Assembly (NCBI GenBank): GCA_030562195.1
Contig: JAUJPP010000012.1
Span: 9,300,001 to 9,364,000 of the forward strand
Length of the DNA stretch: 64,000 nt
Reading direction: 5' to 3'
Source: Nipponacmea schrenckii
Lineage: Eukaryota; Mollusca; Gastropoda; Lottiidae
Position numbers and translations under genes: made by a program
Notes under the pieces: model-generated
The model's input: the letters and a program-made list of their open reading frames with translations, nothing else
Database searches by the model: none
What the model was told of the DNA's origin: nothing
In this document: positions 12,650 through 25,860 of the stretch, piece by piece
How the letters are laid out: the number at the start of each line of letters is the position of its first letter
Position numbering within the stretch: the first letter of the stretch is position 1

Positions 12650-14485
12650 GATAGATCTACTCTGCTATCTGTTTGTATCTCTGAGTATCTGTCCAGTTAG
12701 AATCTATTGCTATCTGTTGGTCTCTCTGAGTATCTGTCTAGTTTGAATCTATAGCTATCTGTTCGCCTGTCTGACTTTCTGTACAGTTTGAATCTATTGC
12801 TATCTGTTCGCCTGTCTGACTTTCTGTCTAGTTTGAATCTATAGCTATCTGTTCGCCTGTCTGACTTTCTGTACAGTTAGAATCTATTGCTATCTGTTTT
12901 TCTCTCTGAGTGTCTGTCCAGTTGAAATCTATAGTTATCTGCTTGTCTCTGAGTATCTGTCCAGTTTGAATCTATTGCTTCTGTTTGTCTCTCTGAGTAT
13001 ATGTCCAGTTTGAATCTAAAGCTATCTGTTCGCCTGTCTGACTTTCTGTACAGTTGGAATCTATAGTTATCTGTTTGTCTCTGAGCATCTGTCCAGTTGG
13101 AATCTATTGCTATCTGTCTCTCTGAGTATCTGTCCAGTTTGAATCTATAGCTATCTGTTCGCCTGTCTGACTTTCTGTACAGTTTGAATCTATTGCTATC
13201 TGTTCGCCTGTCTGACTTTCTGTCTAGTTTGAATCTATAGCTATCTGTTCGCCTGTCTGACTTTCTGTACAGTTAGAATCTATTGCTATCTGTTTTTCTC
13301 TCTGAGTGTCTGTCCAGTTGAAATCTATAGTTATCTGCTTGTCTCTGAGTATCTGTCCAGTTGGAATCTATTGCTATCTGTTGGTCTCTCTGAGTATCTG
13401 TCTAGTTTGAATCTATAGCTATCTGTTCGCCTGTCTGACTTTCTGTACAGTTTGAATCTATTGCTATCTGTTCGCCTGTCTGACTTTCTATCTAGTTTGA
13501 ATCTATAGCTATCTGTTCGCCTGTCTGACTTTCTGTACAGTTAGAATCTATTGCTATCTGTTTTTCTCTCTGAGTGTCTGTCCAGTTGAAATCTATAGTT
13601 ATCTGCTTGTCTCTGAGTATCTGTCCAGTTTGAATCTATTGCTTCTGTTTGTCTCTCTGAGTATATGTCCAGTTTGAATCTATAGCTATCTGTTCGCCTG
13701 TCTGACTTTCTGTACAGTTGGAATCTATAGTTATCTGTTTGTCTCTGAGCATCTGTCCAGTTGGAATCTATTGCTATCTGTCTCTCTGAGTATCTGTCCA
13801 GTTTGAATCTATAGCTATCTGTTCGCCTGTCTGACTTTCTGTACAGTTGGAATCTATAGTTATCTGTTTGTCTCTCTGAGCATCTGTCCAGTTGGAATCT
13901 ATTGCTATCTGTCTCTCTGAGTATCTGTCCAGTTTGAATCTATAGCTATCTGTTTGCCTGTCTGACTTTCTGTACAGTTGGAATCTATAGTTATCTGTTT
14001 GTCTGTCTGAGCATCTGTCCAGTTGGAATCTTTTGCTATTTGTCTGTCTGAGTATCTGTCCAGTTGGAATCTATTGCTATCTGTCTCTCTGAGTATATGT
14101 CCAGTTTTAATCTATAGCTATCTGTGCACCTGTCTGACGTTCTGTACAGTTGAAATTTATTGACATCTGTTTGTCTATCTATTTATCTGCTCAGTTTAGA
14201 ATTTAGATCTATTGCTATGTTTTCCTCTTTGACTATCTCATTTCAAATCTATTGTTATCTGTTCAATTATGATTTGTTAGTATCTGTTTGTCTCTGGGTG
14301 TATGTGTTCAGTTACTATATGTAACTATGTGTTGGTCTATCTGCTTAGTTAAGATCTGTTACTATCTGTTGGTCTTTTTGGGGTTTTGAACATATTAATT
14401 CTATTACTATATGTTGGTCTCTGTATGTATCTATTCTGTTAAGCTTTGTTAATATCTTTTAGTCTCTTTTGGCATCTGTTCTCTT
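12650..14485. repeat. 45-bp minisatellite B
   Basis: About 40 tandem copies of a roughly 45-bp unit, marked by GAATCTATAGCTATCTGTTC, GCCTGTCTGACTTTCTGTAC and a second type with TCTCTGAGTATCTGTCCAGT. The two types alternate in repeated patterns. The composite with TTTTTCTCTCTGAGTGTCTG occurs near 12897, 13293 and 13559, so blocks of several units were copied together. The array decays to the right (14150-14485). Internal open frames are a by-product of the repeat and are not counted as genes. Confidence 0.95.
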
Positions 14486-15252
14486 CTCAAATTTACAGTT
14501 TGTGCTTTTATTGTAAAAGTATGAAATTGTTAATGAATACCTTTATTGAAATAAGTGATGGCTTACTGCTAACATGTTTCAGTCTGTTTACTAGTGTGGA
14601 ACAATGATATTACATTCAAGTTTCATTTGTGCCATTGAACTTAGAAAATGTTTTTAGTTCCAAGTTTATTTGCTTCTGAAAGAAATAACTGTTTAATTAT
14701 TGTGTCTCTCTATGTATATAATAAAGATAGAGTTAAGTCCCTTGAAAGGCACACTGATTAGAAAATGTTAAATGTTAGTAAATCACAAGAGAGTGAAGAA
14801 AGAGATTAATATATACATTTCTAGACAATATTTGATTCTAGAGTAAATAGAAACATTACTCTATAGAGTCTTAAACTCAAATTAAACTCCAATCACAAAT
14901 ACATAACTTTATACTTTAAAATTACATCTTTTCTGGATTTCATTATTGTACACATCACTAACAAAAACATTAAAACTCAAACACACATTTAAAACAATTA
15001 TGAAGCTTATTTAATTATAATTGCAATAGAAAAGATCTGGAATTTTTTATGATCTGACTTAGTGTCTGTGAAATATTCTTGTTTTTGTTATATAAATGAA
15101 ATGAATTGCAGTTTTATGTCTGGGCTAAACATTTTCTACACATTATTAATTTTAAAAACTATCAATTGTTAAAAGCATGTTGAGAATTCAAAGGACTCTG
15201 ATGTAAGTGAATGTGAATTATTTTCATTATTTCTTTTATATTGTTTTTTCAG
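14486..15252. other. intron, nothing recognised
   Basis: AT-rich sequence running up to the first dlg acceptor. The last 30 bases are the pyrimidine-rich tract (TATATTGTTTTTTCAG) of the 15253 exon. Nothing else was seen. Confidence 0.6.
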
Positions 15253-15285
15253 CCTGAAGGGTCAGAAACAGCAGAATCCGAATAT
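15253..15285 (+). CDS. dlg1: probable small linker exon upstream of PDZ1
   Basis: Thirty-three nucleotides between a strong acceptor (TTGTTTTTTCAG) and a GT donor (GAATAT|GTAGTT). Read in phase 0 it gives PEGSETAESEY, which joins in frame to the next exon (TNGEGEWEHEE). Acidic, serine/threonine-rich residues in front of PDZ1 are usual in DLG proteins. The donor is weaker than others in the gene and the exon is tiny, so it may be a cassette exon or a false call. Because it is 11 whole codons, skipping it would not disturb the frame. Confidence 0.5.
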
Positions 15286-15504
15286 GTAGTTAATTTTCTA
15301 TCCTCACTATATATACATTAATAATTTAAAATCTTTCAAATAAAAGTACCCAGAAATCTTTTATTTCCATGGGCAACAAATAGATCTGTCTTGACATGCT
15401 AAATTATGTGGATGTTTAAGTCATGGATTCTACATTTCTCTAAATTATTATTTTTTGAAATCAAAATATATACCAATAAATGATTTGTAATGTTTTTCAA
15501 ACAG

Positions 15505-15552
15505 ACCAATGGTGAAGGAGAATGGGAACATGAAGAAATCATTCTGGAGCGG
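15505..15552 (+). CDS. dlg1: DLG exon: acidic linker and first strand of PDZ1
   Basis: Sixteen codons between TTTTTCAAACAG and GTATGT, phase 0 at both ends, giving TNGEGEWEHEEIILER. The family pattern just before PDZ1 is an Asn-Gly/acidic stretch followed by YEEITLERG; here EHEEIILER occupies that place and continues into GSTGLGF of the next exon. The exon supplies the first beta strand of PDZ1. This is the first exon in the window that I can assign by homology alone. In full-length DLG the region upstream usually carries either an L27 domain or a palmitoylated or otherwise alternative N-terminus; which one this gene uses is not settled here. Confidence 0.85.
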
Positions 15553-16031
15553 GTATGTAGAACTATATTTTACAATACCAAAATCTACCAACTTGTCTTG
15601 GAATTGAGCTTTCCTAGATTATCTGTAAATATTTATACCTGAATCAACTGGAATTATGAGTGAGAATGACTTATTCAAGGTCATTCAACTTTCACATTCC
15701 AACAGAGTTTAGAATCCACATCCACCATTTGTTCATGGTTTATCATGATAGACATACTGTATATAGTGTAAAGCTTGTAGGCCAAGAATCAATTAAGGTG
15801 ATCTTATGCCTTATTAGCAATCTGATAATAAAACTAAATTTGAAATAAATTTCAGTGATTGACCAATCAGATGACTGGTCTAGAATGATGTGCAATGAAA
15901 CAGCTGAAATTTCTCAAATAGATTCTAAATGTAGATAATAATGAATCCACAGGGTGAAAATCAAAATCACGTGTCACTTCCTGTTGCAAGTTATTGTCCT
16001 TCCACCTAATAATAATTTGTATTATCTGTAG
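15553..16031. other. intron, 479 bp
   Basis: Ordinary intron with GTATGT donor and TTGTATTATCTGTAG acceptor. The 62-codon open frame inside it has no family resemblance and is treated as chance. Confidence 0.85.
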
Positions 16032-16156
16032 GGTTCTACTGGTTTAGGATTTAGTATTGCTGGGGGTACTGATAACCCCCATATTGGTGATGATCCAGCA
16101 ATATTTATTACAAAGATCATACCTGGTGGAGGTGCTGCTTTAGATGGTAGATTGAG
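16032..16156 (+). CDS. dlg1: DLG PDZ1 domain, N-terminal half
   Basis: Enters in phase 0 and leaves in phase 2 (TTGAG|GTAAGC). The product starts [19 protein letters not shown] and continues through [23 protein letters not shown] is the carboxylate-binding loop of PDZ domains, and the TDNPHIGDD segment is specific to the first PDZ of the DLG1-4 family. The [10 protein letters not shown] segment corresponds to the GGAAAQDGRL of relatives. PDZ1 binds C-terminal T/S-X-V peptides of channels and receptors at synapses and cell junctions (known for the family). The exon is followed by the 13.4-kb intron. Confidence 0.97.
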
Positions 16157-19100
16157 GTAAGCTTTTGTCCATCCCAGTCTAGTTTTTCCAAATTCCAAAT
16201 TGTCAGACTAATGCATGTTGGTGATTAGCTGCTGTGATGATGATGATATTTTTGGGATATCAGTGCCTGACACCTACACTTAGAATTTATAACCTCCTCA
16301 TGCATTGTCTATTTTTGTCTTTTTCAATTTCACCAGTATTTGGCATTACAATTGATATGACATCATTAATTAAGATGGAGAAAAATAAGCTATGAAACAA
16401 AACATGGAAATAAAGGTACAAGCTGTTCTAAAATAATACACATAATTTGAGTGTTCACATTGGGACCATCTTTCTTATTGCTTTTTAAAGGAATATTACC
16501 TCTTAAAATGCACATAAAATATAAAGTTTTAAGCTTGGTCAATAAAAATATATTTATAGTCGGACTTACCAGGTGCCATGACTAATTCTTTATATAACAC
16601 TAAATATCAATTCAACAAAAGAATGATTGGAAAATGCTTCTAAACTTGTATAAAATTACTCAGTTTGTTAGATAAGTACCTAGTTTTATGGAACGAAGAG
16701 GGATTCAGTTGTACAATTTTGATGTGAGGTAGTTTTACTCTTAAACAAAAGTTCAATTTGGCTGTGTTAAAAGATTCAAATATTTTGGTTATCATAAAAG
16801 GCGGTGTACCTTTAAGACTGTTAAGTTTCCAAAGATATATCTAAAAGAAAACAGCAACTAAGCGCAGTAGACATTCTATTATCACATGAGTAAATTTAAT
16901 ATGTTCTTGTTTATGACTAGGACTGTAGGTGAAGTGTAAAATGTTAGGGAAGGAAAACATTTAAAAACAAATTACTTTCAATGCTTCATTAGTTAATATT
17001 TTCAGCCACAAGTAACCTTCTATATTAGTCAACTTGAATTCTAAAAAGTTACCTAACAACAGAACTGCTTAATCTTTTCTTATGTGTCTAAGGTGCTTCA
17101 TAGAAGTTGAATTATAAATAGCTTTGTTTTAAAGGCTTTGTAAAAACTTAACAGTTGTTGTGAACATTTTTGCAAATATTCAAGTCTGATTTTACCATTT
17201 GATTATTTGCACATACAGTGATCTACAAGGTAAAGAGGCTATAATATTCTATTATGCTTTGAAAACTCCAATATAAAACGAAAACATCGGATGATAAAAA
17301 AAAATTACATGATCTGAGAGTTCTACATTTTCCATAAAACCAAATACATACCGGAACTCAGCAACTTGCACTTGTGCACAAATTTAATAATCTTTTATTC
17401 TGTCTTTAAGGTGTGTATGAAACTCTGCACTGTCTTGCTTTCAACTCGATGTACATCTGATAAATTACTAGTGCTGAATCATCAAGGCATTTGACCTTTG
17501 ACTGTATTCACAAGAATAACAAAATCCAAGTAGAGTATAATTACTGGCTGATATTAATATACATCTTTCATTGTCCAATTACATTAAAGAATACAAGCTT
17601 CTGATGGATTCTTTTTATTTTTGTCTTTCCAATGATTTCCATGATATTATTAATTATCTATTGTTTTAACATCCTTAAAAGTCAAGGAGAGGAATATAAA
17701 AAGTCTCTATTTGAAAGAAATAATAAGGAGTTGAAAAACAAGAGTATGTCTGTATTACAGGTTCAAAAACATATTCAAAAACGGCAAATTATTGTGGTAA
17801 GCTTGTATAAACGATTTTCAATACAATTTTTTAATTGAAAAAAAAAAAACACTATTTGTATTCTAGCACTAATGGTGAGGTACCAATAAGACCCCCGAAA
17901 AAATATTTAAAACAAGAATAGAGAATGATACCAACTTAAATGAAGTGTAGTTTTTCATCAACCTTACACATAGGCAATATTGAATCAGTACAAAGCTCAA
18001 ACCTAAAAAAAGGTTATTTTTCATAGCATAAAATCACCAATTTGATGTCTTTAGTGCTACACTCTCATTAGCTCAAACCTTATCAGATTATACAAAATAA
18101 TACTCGGAATTCAGTTTTAATAAATAGTTCTGATGAAGTTAATCTTCATAATATGTTTGTGCGAAAGGACAATACCACTGTTGACCAGGTGTTCTGGGCT
18201 ATTACTGTATGTAACATGAGCATCTTTTCAAACGATGACATAATTTGCATTATGAGCCTTGGTCTATTGCTTATGTCTAGCCAAAATGTATAGGTTTCAA
18301 TAGATAGCAATTTTGCAATATGTTGACAAACATTTTCTCTTGATTGGTCTGGATTTGAGGCCAGTGTTTTTTGATGGCGATGACATATTCCACAATAATG
18401 GTGAAATAAGAATTATTCTTAGACTTTATGTAATAGGTCAGATAATATTGATTTACCTAAGTATATTTATGTAGAAATGTTATTTTAATGTAGAAAGTTG
18501 ATATTAACTAGCTGGTGAAATGATCAGAGATGATGAATCATTTATTACCTACTTAATAGACACAAACATTATTCTTCAAATAATTCACAATCCTAGAATA
18601 AACATTTCAGTCTGATGAGATGAAATTTTCCAAATTACACTCTAAAATGTACTGTGAAAAGAGTATCTATTTTCTTATACAACACTGCTGTTAAAATAGA
18701 GAGAATATTGAGTGTAGGAACAACAATTAAGTTTAGTATTTGGTGTCAAGTGTTTCTATATAATGTGAATTATTTATAAAGTATAATGGAAGTAGATAAA
18801 TGGTATAGATTTTTCAAGTCAATTCTCTGTTATTAGACCTCACTTTCCTGTGGATTTACTACTTATTAGAATCCTTCACCTTTCTATGTGTATGTACCAT
18901 ATTGTTGTAAGTCTGTCTTTGGATTCATCTTGAGGATCTGCAGATTTTGATAAGACCTGCATTGCAAAAACATCAGATGAAGAGCACTTTCCAAATAATG
19001 ATCCCCTAGTTATAAACCATAGAGATCTTAAATGTTGAACATAAACATTTTATTTAAGTAAGTTGATATGATTAAAAGCTGACATTTGTGAATTTTAATC

Positions 19101-22100
19101 CTAATGGTTATGGCTATGGTGTAGTCTGGTTAGTTTAATATTTGAATATGATGTTTAAATTTTAAATAATTTCATCAACAAAAAAATCATCTGTATCCAG
19201 ACTCTGTCTTGTTCATACTGAACACATCTCCAGATAATATTTATAGGTTTCTTCCTGAACTTTACTTAAAGTATGGTAAACAGTTGGAAATTTCTGGTCC
19301 ACTTAGGTCATTAAACAAGACTTGAGAACAGTAGGATGTAAATCTTATTCCACCTTACATTTCTAGACTATATTTCTTACTTTCTCTCTTAATGTTACAG
19401 CATTGTCTATTCTACTTCTGGTCAAATCCTAGTGATTATTATAACTTATAATCATAATCTTACCTAGCTATTATCACACTAACTTACTGTCACATATTGT
19501 ATTTCACTATTTATTACGTCCTTAAATAAGAAAGATTTTAAAATAAACTCTTTTGCTTTTATTAGTTTGAATCAAGTAAAAACATTTGATAAAGATTTGT
19601 GAGATAAACACCATCACTTTATAAATTCAAAGTATTTCATAGAATAATAAATTTCTATTATGGGATTAGAGTCCTATTTGTTTAATCTCTGATGGAACAA
19701 TGTCAGTGTATCCGTATTTCTACATTTTTAAAGCAGAAGATGAAATGGAATTTGTTATGATGTTGGGCTTGTCTATTTAGCAGAACTGTAGAATTCCTTT
19801 AAAAGGCTGAACGTGTCATTAAAGGGTAATTGACTGAATTATTAATTATAATACCGTTATGTAGTTTTAAGAGAGTTTGATGTTATTGACAAAAGGTGAA
19901 CTGAAGCTTAAAACTAAGGAATGGTTTTCATAATTCTGGCGTATCTGAAATTATCTTGACTTTTAGGATTGGTTATACCACTATCATCTTCTGGTGTGTT
20001 ATATCACTGTCTTGTCACATCAGATGGTGTCTTAAAATTAGAGCTTGTGCTATGTTCAGCAGCTAAAATATATAGCACTGATAAAAATGATATTTAAGTA
20101 TTTTTTCAGTTTAATTGTAGCCATTGCAATACCATCTAATGCACATATTTTCTATTTCAATTGTATTAAAACAAATAACAAGTCTGAAACTAGACTACAC
20201 TGTTTGATCATAGAAATTTCTAAAGAATTTAATTATTTAAAGAGAAATTGCATGGTCCATGTCATGTCTTGATAAATTTACCTAAACAGTGTAGGAAATT
20301 GCCATAAAAAAAAATTCTTATTAAAATTTTTATTTTAATCTAAATGATTTATTTTTGTGGAAATTATTTGTTAATATAACATGAATAACTATTTGTTTAC
20401 CTATAACATATGTTGCTCTTTCATGCAGTAACTATGTCATGTTTGTTTAGCTATAGAAGTTAAAATATTTAACCTATAGGAAAACACAATCAATAAAAAT
20501 AAAACCTGATATAAAGTCAACAATTCTTACACAAGATGGAATTAAAATAAAAAATTAATTAATTTTGTTAGAACTTAGATACTATAAACTAAGATCACAA
20601 CAAAACACAAAAATCTCTTGAAGACAGTTTTTGAAATTCTTTGAAATCTGGACTGAATGATTAATTTAGTGACTACAAAGTTCCAAATTTGTTGATATGG
20701 TTTGCAATTGCTTAATAAAAATCAAATTGTTTAATGCTGATTTTTTAAATCTAGGAAGAATTTTGAAAAATATTTGATTTAATTTACTATTATTAAAAGT
20801 ATCTTTAAAGTGTCTGCGAAAAAAAAAAAAATTCCACACATCTTAAATGAATTACTTACAGTACTACTCTATTGGTAAAGAATGAAAATATCTGGTAGTT
20901 CAGAGATCATTCAGACAAAGACTGCACCTTATCAATATGAAAAAAATTATATTTGCAAGTGCCAAAGTTATGCTAATTGTATTGATTGAATATAATTGGA
21001 TATATGTAATTGTATGGTAAAAATGTTCTGTAACTGTAGGAGCAGATCCAAGACTACATTGATGTGGAAAATATTGGCTGTATCTATTTGATCTTAACAA
21101 ATGATAATAATAACATGAAATATCAATTGATTATTAAACAAAGTTAATTACAGATGAATTTATATCATTGAGATCTAGATCTTGTTTGTTTTATTGATTT
21201 TCTTCATGTGGCATAGTTCTGACATAATCCAACTTTAACTTGATTATGGTTGCTGATTCCCATCAAATTATACTTCATATTGTCTGAATTCCTGTGACAA
21301 ACACCGTACTAATTGGTTTGTCTAAAATTTTAAATTTCATCAAAATCTGTTCTGTGTTATGCAAGAAACATTCTGGAATATTCAAAAACAATTTGTGTAA
21401 GGTTCTGTATTGTACACAAACCATATTCATAAAGTATATCAAGATTGATTTTGTGCTCTATTTTCTGCTTGTGAACTATATTTGTATGGGTACTTGAGAA
21501 GCATATTTTAGTTGCAGTGTTATGTAAATAGCAGGAATCACTAGAGTGAATTGTATAATCTGAATGGACGAAAGTGGTGGATTTAATTTCCGTTTGATAA
21601 AAGCATACTTGATATGTTGAATATTTTAATATTTCATATTAGTGAGGTTTCTTTTGGCATTGTCCTCAAAACACTTTAAATTTCTTTACTATCTTGAGTT
21701 GTGGTAATCATCCCCTGTATAATACCAAATTGAATACACTCCAATTCCATTCTTAATATCATTTCTTTACTTTTTTATTTGATTTGATTTGCTCAAATTT
21801 AATGATGATAAAAATAGTTGAATTAGCTGTCAATTATCTGTGTAACAATCAGATAACAAATATGAATCTTGACTATTTCTGTATGCCTCCTCCTTCGTTT
21901 CATATCTCACTGTTGTTATCATTTAACTACTGCACATAATATTCTACACCACAATCTGTAAATTACCATTTCCTTGTCAGAAAGTAAATTAATCGACTGT
22001 CTGTGATGCTGATTTTTTTTCTTGTCATTTAAATATGCTTCTTTCCACTAGTGTGATTGATATGGGATATGTAGGATATTAACTTGACATCAATGGATTA

Positions 22101-24441
22101 TTATCTGGATCAGTTATCTAGCTGAATGGGATACACAAATAGTTCTAATTTGCATAAAATTGTGACAGATTATACATCATTATAAGGAAAATTCCCACTC
22201 AGTAGATTTGTGTAACAGAATTTTTTAATAAAAGATAAATTTTGGATTTAAAGCCTGATATATGAAATGAAAACTTTTGTTATTCATGTGTAAGTGTTGG
22301 TTATTAATAACAGAAATTTAAGTTCTTGAGAGTTCAAATTGTGATGCTCAGCCAGATATTATATTAGACAAACAAATTAAGTTTTTTTTCATCGGTAAAG
22401 ACTGTTTTATTGGATCTAGTGAAAAGATCTGATTAACATTAAATTCTGATTAAAGAGCATCTCCTGAGATAACATTTAAAAATACATGAAATAATACCAG
22501 AATAAATGAATGAAAGGTTAATACTAAGGAGTTGTTGGATTATTGATGAATTTTTCATATCATTATACTTTAATTAAACCAGTACTCAACATTTCTTCTT
22601 TACTTTGGTTTGGATTTCTTTAAGGAAAGCTATCTGGCATTGGAAAAATAGTTGTGAATATTACTCTAATGGAGCAATATATTTAAAGTACAACAGTGGC
22701 TTTCAATCAAGATTATTAAGGACCATTCCAGACTAACAGTGTACTTTTTCATCACCAAAGTGACTATTCTGATATAGACTAGAAAACAATAGCATAATAG
22801 AAAAACAATAAACTTATGCATTATTAGTAGATGAGAAGTGAATTCCAGGGGGATCTCTTACATGACTGATTTCCGTCTGAGCGTCCCATCAGAACGTCAC
22901 TAGGATTTAGTCAATTGAGTAGGAATAATTGATTTAAATTTACTGTGCCTTACCATAGTGAAGTAAAGAATGTGTAGCTGATGTATTTATATTCTGTGTG
23001 ATTGTTGATCTGTCATTAACACAAGTTTTAAATCTCCACTGAGAGCTACTAACTAAGTCTTTAGTTTTATTCTACTTTATTATTCACAATGTAAATCCAA
23101 CATTAACTGGTACAACATGTTTCCTATTTTGTATGAAATCAGGATATTCAGGTAATCCATTTCTAATTGATTTCTCTTTCTCTCAATGATACAATCTCCT
23201 GTCATGAAACTCAAGATTTTTCTTTTATAACTAATAGGTCATATGGGAAATATTATTCTGTATCATATTGATGAAAATAACATCTCTTAACTTATTGTGT
23301 ATTTTGTGGAGATATTGACACTTTTTTCAGAAATTATTTATATTTAGAGATACTATATTTGATAGTGTTGTCAGCTGATAGATTTTAGGTTTGAATGAAG
23401 AGTGTGACACATATACTTTAATTTTTGTCTTAATTTGGAATTCAATGTCTATAACATAGCTTTAAAGGGATAAGAGAGGTTTTGCACCATTTTATTTGTA
23501 TTTGTATTTTGCTTTTAGTGACGCATCCAACACTTATTACGTATTTTTTGTTCTTGTCTTAATTAGTTGCAGAAGTTGTAAAGAAGTTGCAGAAGCATAG
23601 GACGGAAAACTTTTATTTGATTTTATCAAACATTTTGTTAAATTAGTCCATTTAATGACCATTTAAATAATTAAATAATATTAAATAATCATTATTATAG
23701 GCGATTATGATTAGTCATTGTCTTCATCAATGACTTCAATTCTGATTCAACACAGACCTATTTACAGGCATTTTGGCAGACACTAGATGTAATTTCTAGT
23801 TATTATTTACATTTACATTTGAGACAAGTTACAGTAAGGGTACAGGATTTGTTCAAGTTGATTTGTTCAAGTTGAAAATGATTCTTTTTTGTTGTTTTGT
23901 TTTTAGCTCAATACAACATTCCACAGTTTGGGCCTGAATTAAAAAAGAACATTCAAAGTAGTTGATTGTTTGTGTTACCCATAATTCATGGGTTCTATTC
24001 TGAAAAAGGTTTAGTTTTGTACTGTAATAAGTGCTCTTGTTTGAATATAAGTTTACATAATTGTTTTTGTGTAGATCTTAGAAATACTTTGAATGTATAT
24101 ATGATGATTTATTTCTTTTTATTTTATTTCCTGATTTAAAAAAAAAAACTTGGTCTAAGTGGAATACCAATTTCGATAAAGTTAGTCTTTGATTTCCAAT
24201 TTGAATTGTGTCCAATTAAATTCAGTAATTGTTAAAATAAACCTAATAACATGGAATTGAAGGAAGTCTGGATGTATTGTAAATATAAATAGAAATGTTT
24301 CATGAATAGAAAACCTATGAAAAGCTTAATGAACACTCTTAAGGAGACAATTTCTATGGGTTGAGAGCTATTGTTGTTTGATGTTTTAAAAATATGTGTT
24401 AATAAGTTTTACCTTTCACACATTAATGTGGGCGTATATAG
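16157..24441. other. large intron, left part
   Basis: The first 8.3 kb of a 13.4-kb intron that divides PDZ1. AT-rich, with short homopolymer runs (for example 17838-17849, 20820-20831, 24140-24148). I found no other gene, RNA or bounded mobile element. An open frame at 17632-17796 ending at a GTAAGC donor was considered and rejected because its phase does not fit the next dlg exon. Confidence 0.75.
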
Positions 24442-25407
24442 CAGGGATCATGATTTATTTTTTTCCCAGTAGGACATTTTCAAACAATGTTTTTAGAGGG
24501 TCACATCTTATACATGTGTAATCTACTGATTTTGTCGGCTTTTCTACCGCCTATGGAGACCAAAATCTACCGATTTTTTTTTTCTTTTCGTGATCATAAT
24601 TTTCACGGGACCTACCGTTTTCAATGTTAAAATTCTTTACCACAAATCAATAAAATATTCTTATATATAATATCTGGAACACTCTACTTTCGCTTTTAAT
24701 GATTAATTTTACGGAAGCCTTGATTTGACAAAAAAGGAAATTTTGAAGTCTTCGCGATATTTTATGATAATCGTCTATTCTATGTAATTTATAAATAACA
24801 TAGACATTGTTTCAAAATTTGTTTTGTATTATCGGTAGATTTAAGTGTAAATTTAATATTTTCTCAACTTCCGTTCGTAAAATCATGTTATAATTTGACT
24901 GTAGCAGTACAATCATTTATAACCAGCATAAGAGGCTACTTTCGATATCGGAACTGTCAAATTCATCGTATCATGGACATGATGAAAGACAATATAAATG
25001 AATGATGACCGATAAGAATTTAACGGCATAATATATAATAGGAAAACAATTGAAACCCTACAAGCGATTAAAGGATTATGGTGACAAGTGTTACTCGCTA
25101 TTGTTGTAAATAAAGTAAGTAGTTTTACACTGTCCTGATCTCTTTGAAATGAAGCGTTTCCGCGAGCCAAATGATTTTCATTGTTCATTACTTAACCTAT
25201 TACCGGTAAACCCTTAATTGACTTGATTAAAAGAAAAAAGAGTTAATTGATATAATGACTGTACGTTGCTGTATAGCCTACAAAATTTTTTTTTTTTTTT
25301 TTTTAACCTATAGGCCTACTTGATGACCGACAGAGGCAAATTGCTGGCGGTCATTTTGCCAAGACCGTCGGTCATGTCCGGCGTATATGCGCAAATCATG
25401 ATCCCTG
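24442..25407. mobile_element. hAT-like non-autonomous element 1 (966 bp)
   Basis: Perfect terminal inverted repeats, CAGGGATCATGATTT at the left and AAATCATGATCCCTG at the right, bracketed by an 8-bp target duplication with one mismatch (GTATATAG at 24434-24441, GTACATAG at 25408-25415). An 8-bp duplication with CAGGG-type ends is the signature of hAT elements. No hAT transposase or dimerisation domain is visible; the minus-strand open frame at 24913-25188 is not recognisable. The interior is less AT-rich near the ends and carries a poly-T tract at about 25288-25304. Confidence 0.82.
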
Positions 25408-25439
25408 GTACATAGCTGTCACCCATCTGAATTGAATTT

Positions 25440-25860
25440 GTTGTGGACACGATAGAGAACTGGTTTCTTGAAGGGTTTTGATGAAACTTGTTGTAAGAGT
25501 TTGTAATAACCCAATGATGAAGCCTATTGAAAATCAGACCAATCATGAATATTTATTTGAGTTATTATGCTCTTGTTCTTAAAAATTGCGTTAAATGTAT
25601 TGTGAATACAGTGTAGTTTGTTTTTTGAAGGATTTTGATGAAACTTGGTGTGAGTTTTTTGATAACCCATGGATGAACCCTATTGAAAATCAGACAAATC
25701 ATAAAATGTTTTGCCCTATTTCTTCTAAAATGCATTGAATTTATTGTGGATATGAAACAGAGCTGGTTTTTTGATAGATTTTGATGAAACTTTGTGTTAG
25801 TGTTTGTAATAACCCAAGGATGAAGCCTATTGAATCAAAATATTTAATTATTCGATAACT
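25440..25860. repeat. three diverged ~150-bp units, dispersed family R
   Basis: The phrase TTTTGATGAAACTTG followed about 25 bases later by AATAACCCAAGGATGAAGCC and ATTGAAAATCAGA occurs three times (about 25477, 25633, 25782) with 145-160 bp spacing. The same family recurs at 29990-31250 and more diverged at 41960-43260. It has no coding potential that I can see, and I cannot name the family. Confidence 0.75.

Noticed and set aside
12546..12746. Open frame running into minisatellite B.
   Set aside because: It is made largely of the repeat unit and has no independent support.
1..15252. Search for L27 exons upstream of PDZ1.
   Set aside because: No segment resembling the conserved L27 helices (LFQALLDIQEFYE-type) with splice sites was found. 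L27 exons, if present in this gene, lie further left.
17632..17796. Open frame ending at a GTAAGC donor in the 13.4-kb intron, considered as an alternative dlg exon.
   Set aside because: It ends in phase 0, whereas the next dlg exon (29595) needs phase 2; splicing there gives a stop after two codons. No homology was seen.
24913..25188. 91-codon minus-strand frame inside hAT-like element 1, considered as a transposase remnant.
   Set aside because: No hAT catalytic or dimerisation motif can be seen, and the element is too short to be autonomous.
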